A stretch of 8,043 nt of DNA from Vicinamibacteria bacterium (lineage in GTDB: Bacteria > Acidobacteriota > Vicinamibacteria > Vicinamibacterales > 2-12-FULL-66-21). Position numbers and translations under genes: made by a program. Positions 5,245 to 8,043 of the stretch are shown here, piece after piece; the first letter of the stretch is position 1, and each line of letters begins with the position of its first letter. Under the pieces are notes generated by a model. That model ran no database searches. It was given only the letters and a program-made list of their open reading frames with translations, and was not told the origin of the DNA. The DNA is taken from contig JAICSD010000194.1 in NCBI GenBank assembly GCA_025937075.1, forward strand, positions 1 to 8,043, read 5' to 3'.

Positions 5245-7890
5245 ATGGGCGTGCTCGCGCCAACATGGAACTGGATCCGATCGATTTTAAGACAGCGCAC
5301 CCTCGAGCGCGGTCTCGACGACGAGATGCGATTCCACATCGATCAGCAGGCGGAAAAATTTCAGCGCGCCGGCATGAGCCCCGATGAAGCGCGGCGCCAG
5401 GCAATCCTCAGGTTCGGCGGACTGGAAGGCATGAAGGAACGCGCTCGCGACGAGATCCGGCCCCCGCTGCTCGAGGATTCGCTCCGCGACGTCCGGCATG
5501 GCGTCCGCATGCTGCGCCGCGCCCCCGCCTTCACCATTGCCGCGCTGTTGACGCTCGCGCTCGGCATCGGCGCCACGTCGGCCATCTTCAGCGTGCTGCG
5601 CGCCGTGATGCTGGAGCCGCTTCCCTACTATCAGCCCGACCGCATCGTCACCATCTGGGAGACCAATCGCGGTGCGACGATGCGGAATCCGATAGCCCCT
5701 GCGAACTTCGTCGCCTGGCGCGAGCGGTCGCAGACGCTCGAACATCTGGGCATGGTCGGCCCTGCGACGCTGGCCATGGTCGTCAACGGGCAGCCCTTCG
5801 ATGTGGACGGCCTGACGGTTTCATACGACGTCTTTCAGGCGATCGGCGTCCAGCCTGCGCTGGGACGTGCGTATACAGCAGCCGAAGACATCGGCGGCAA
5901 CGATCGGCTCATCATCCTCTCGTACGAGTTCTGGCAGGGACGGCTGGCTGGACGTCCGGACGTGTTGGGGACGACGTTTTCGACTGCGGACGGACCTCGA
6001 ACCGTTATCGGCGTGATGGCTCCCCGCTTCACGATGCTCGGCCAGAAGGCGGATTTCATGATTCCGTACGGCCGGACGCTCGAGCAGTTCCGGGCGGGGC
6101 GGGGCCGCGGCAGCTCCTACGCAATCGCGCGCCTGCGGAACGGCGTTTCCTTCGAGCAGGCGTACGCCGAGATGCGCAGTATCTACGCCGATCTGGAGAG
6201 AGAGGAGCCGCAGCGCAACGCGCGCCGCACGGTGATGGTATTCCACGCGCAGGAGCAGATGGTGGGCGAGCTGCGGCCTGCGCTCTTCGCGCTCGTCGGA
6301 GCGGTCGCGATGGTGCTGCTCGTCGCGTGCGTGAACGTTGCGAACCTGCTGCTGGCGCGAAGCGCCGCACGCGAGCGCGAGCTCGGCATGCGGACCGCCC
6401 TCGGCGCGCGACGCAGCCGGCTCGTGCGCCAGATGCTCACCGAAAGCCTCGTCCTCGCCGCAGCGGGCGGCGTCGCCGGCCTGGGCGTTGCCGCGGTGTG
6501 TCAGGCAGGCCTCCTCGCCCTCGTCGGAAGCCGCATTCCGATTCCGCGGCTCGATCAGGTGACGCTCGATCTTCCGGTGGTCGCCTTCACCATCGTGATC
6601 GCGCTCGCAACGGGCCTTGTCTTTGGTGTTGTCCCGGCCATCGTGTCAACGAGCCGGGCCCGCGACGCGCTGCGCGATGGCGGGCGTCACGGTGGCGGCC
6701 GCCGGCTTCACCAGGTTCTTCGCACGCTCGTCGTCGTCGAGGTCGCGCTCTCGCTGGTGCTCCTCGCCGGCGCCGGTCTGCTGATGCGAAGTCTGATCAC
6801 GCTCCAGGGCGTCGATCCGGGATTCCGCACGGAAGGCGTGCTCACGGCCGCGGTCCAATTGCCGGGCACACGGTACGATCTTCCCAAAGCCGACAACTTC
6901 TTCAAGGAATCGTCGGCTCGCGTGGCCGCGTTGCCAGGCGCGCAGCACACCGCGGGAGCCTCGTGTCTACCCGTTCCGTTTTCCTGTATCGGCACCAGCT
7001 TCTGGCGCGTCGATCGCCCGAAGCCCGCGGATGGCCAGCTCTCATCCGGCCAGATACGGCCCATCGCGCCGGGATTCTTCACGACGATGGGAATCCCTGA
7101 GAAGACCGGGCGCGACTTCTCCGCGTCCGATACAGCGGAGTCGATGCCGGTGGCGATCGTCAGCGAAGAGCTCGTCCGCCAGCAGTTCCCAGACGGTGAT
7201 CCGCTTGGCCGGCGTCTCCGCATCAACGTCGATCACGCGAACGGCAGGGAGGACGTGGAATGGACGATCGTCGGCGTGGTCGGCAACACGAGATCGACGC
7301 TCGACGGACCCGTCCGGCAGACGATCTTCATTCCGTTCACGCAGCGGCCGGCACGCGTCATGACCTTCTTCGTGCGCACCGATCGCGATCCGATGCTGCT
7401 GGCGACCAGCGTCACGGGAACCGTCCACGCCATGGAACCGGAGGCGCCGGTGACGGTCCGGACGCTCGAGGCGGTCGTCGGCGACACGATCGCGCGTCCT
7501 CGCGCGTTGACGATGCTGGTGAGCGTCTTCGCGATCGTCGCGCTTGCCCTCGCGGCAGTTGGCGTCTACGGCGTGATGGCGTACTCGGTGCGCGAACGGA
7601 CGCAGGAGATCGGCATCCGTATGGCGCTCGGCGCCACCACAACATCCGTCTTCGGACTGGTCCTCGGGCAGGCGCTTCGCCTCGTGCTGATCGGGATTGT
7701 GGCAGGCCTGCTCACCGCCGGCGCCATGACACGTCTGCTGGAGGGTTTGTTGTACGGCGTCGAACCGCTCGACCCATGGACGTTCGCCGTGACGGCGTTC
7801 GTGCTGCTCCTCGTCGCGGTCATCGCAACGTGCGTGCCTGCGCGCCGCGGGATGCGCATGGCGCCCGTCGACGCGCTGCGGACGACATGA
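5245..7890 (+). CDS. ADOP-family duplicated ABC-type permease (MacB/FtsX-like)
   Basis: An inner-membrane protein of 881 residues of the acidobacterial duplicated orphan permease group (TIGR03434, from memory), which carries two MacB/FtsX units in one chain. Residues about 15-90 are the permease-prefix domain (RGLDDEMRFHIDQQAE, GMSPDEARRQAILRFGG). The first membrane helix spans 96-123, and the first extracytoplasmic domain about 130-345. Helices at 347-371, 400-428 and 444-467 follow, with ELGMRTALGA between the first two. A fifth helix at 492-514 starts the second unit. Its extracytoplasmic domain runs about 525-745 and has C574 and C581, which could form a disulfide. Helices at about 756-782, 802-828 and 844-866 end the protein, with EIGIRMALGA as the duplicated signature. 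No ATPase is encoded here, so one must be supplied from elsewhere or the protein works without one. The ATG at 5245 is chosen; TTG at 5233, directly after the padR stop, would add four residues. The substrate is unknown; export or envelope-stress roles are guesses. Confidence 0.94.
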   Translation: MGVLAPTWNWIRSILRQRTLERGLDDEMRFHIDQQAEKFQRAGMSPDEARRQAILRFGGLEGMKERARDEIRPPLLEDSLRDVRHGVRMLRRAPAFTIAALLTLALGIGATSAIFSVLRAVMLEPLPYYQPDRIVTIWETNRGATMRNPIAPANFVAWRERSQTLEHLGMVGPATLAMVVNGQPFDVDGLTVSYDVFQAIGVQPALGRAYTAAEDIGGNDRLIILSYEFWQGRLAGRPDVLGTTFSTADGPRTVIGVMAPRFTMLGQKADFMIPYGRTLEQFRAGRGRGSSYAIARLRNGVSFEQAYAEMRSIYADLEREEPQRNARRTVMVFHAQEQMVGELRPALFALVGAVAMVLLVACVNVANLLLARSAARERELGMRTALGARRSRLVRQMLTESLVLAAAGGVAGLGVAAVCQAGLLALVGSRIPIPRLDQVTLDLPVVAFTIVIALATGLVFGVVPAIVSTSRARDALRDGGRHGGGRRLHQVLRTLVVVEVALSLVLLAGAGLLMRSLITLQGVDPGFRTEGVLTAAVQLPGTRYDLPKADNFFKESSARVAALPGAQHTAGASCLPVPFSCIGTSFWRVDRPKPADGQLSSGQIRPIAPGFFTTMGIPEKTGRDFSASDTAESMPVAIVSEELVRQQFPDGDPLGRRLRINVDHANGREDVEWTIVGVVGNTRSTLDGPVRQTIFIPFTQRPARVMTFFVRTDRDPMLLATSVTGTVHAMEPEAPVTVRTLEAVVGDTIARPRALTMLVSVFAIVALALAAVGVYGVMAYSVRERTQEIGIRMALGATTTSVFGLVLGQALRLVLIGIVAGLLTAGAMTRLLEGLLYGVEPLDPWTFAVTAFVLLLVAVIATCVPARRGMRMAPVDALRTT

Positions 7891-7913
7891 TCCGAGGGGC
7901 TTCGCCCCTCGGA
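7891..7913 (+). terminator. Hairpin terminator after the permease gene
   Basis: TCCGAGGGGC and GCCCCTCGGA form a perfect 10-bp stem with a TTC loop, starting at the base after the permease stop codon. No T-run follows on either strand, so it resembles a hairpin-only terminator. It lies between convergent genes and could serve both. Confidence 0.7.
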
Positions 7914-7960
7914 CTCCCTCGTTCGGCCGCGCCGTTGGTACGGCATGGGGCCGCTGTATC

Positions 7961-8043
7961 TCACGCGCCAGGCACGCGCGCCCGAACGGCCGCGAGTACG
8001 TGCTCGGCCGCGGTCGCCGCGTCGAGCGCCGCGAAATCCAACG
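7961..8043 (-). CDS. C-terminal end of an unidentified convergent gene (partial)
   Basis: On the minus strand a frame enters from the right edge and ends at TGA (7963-7961), giving 26 residues that start LDFAALDAATAAEHVL and end ARVPGA. The Ala-rich amphipathic composition and strong G/C preference at third codon positions fit a real gene end in this genome. It also ends sensibly close to the convergent permease terminator. Too little is visible to name a family, and other frames here are also open over this short distance. Confidence 0.45.
   Translation of the reverse strand, partial: LDFAALDAATAAEHVLAAVRARVPGA

Noticed and set aside
7566..7964. Minus-strand open frame of 132 codons at the end of the permease
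   Set aside because: It is antisense to the conserved C-terminal FtsX unit and crosses the terminator. Its translation is Arg/Ser/Pro-rich with no family signature.
1..8043. CRISPR array, tRNA or rRNA genes
   Set aside because: No regularly spaced repeats, cloverleaf or rRNA-like stretches were seen on either strand.

Overview
The window looks like chromosomal DNA from a high-GC member of the Acidobacteriota, possibly a Vicinamibacteria-type lineage (inference). Three features point there: an Oar-like TonB-dependent receptor with an N-terminal carboxypeptidase-regulatory-like domain, a PadR regulator of the acidobacterial type placed directly before a duplicated orphan permease (ADOP), and a membrane protein whose N-terminal winged-helix-like domain is widespread in that phylum. 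Base composition and codon use look uniform and GC-rich throughout. I see no rRNA, tRNA, CRISPR array or insertion-sequence ends.

Layout, left to right. (1) 1-1782, minus: the N-terminal 594 residues of a TonB-dependent receptor that continues past the left edge. (2) 1783-2178: a roughly 400-base non-coding stretch full of short palindromes. (3) 2179-3393, minus: a 404-residue ToxR-like protein with a cytoplasmic DNA-binding-like domain, one membrane helix and an extracytoplasmic domain. (4) 3394-3605: a divergent control region holding a perfect 15-base palindrome; its TTTACGGTAAA core recurs at 2066-2076 in the gap upstream of the receptor. (5) 3606-4817, plus: a 403-residue protein with an N-terminal zinc ribbon and a TnpB/Cas12-like (RuvC-type) outline that lacks the usual C-terminal third catalytic motif. 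This is the least ordinary gene here. (6) 4818-4893: a compact leader with a long hairpin, two copies of the ribosome-binding sequence and a possible 9-codon leader peptide. (7) 4894-5232 and 5245-7890, plus: a PadR-ADOP operon. (8) 7891-7913: a hairpin terminator. (9) 7961-8043, minus: the last 26 codons of a convergent, unidentified gene.

Working together (inference): the PadR protein probably represses its own operon and so controls the MacB/FtsX-type permease. The ToxR-like protein and the receptor point the same way and share a palindromic motif in their upstream regions, which suggests common control of an outer-membrane uptake function. The zinc-ribbon protein shares a control region with the ToxR-like gene and sits 76 bases before the PadR gene. 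Its job cannot be settled from sequence alone.
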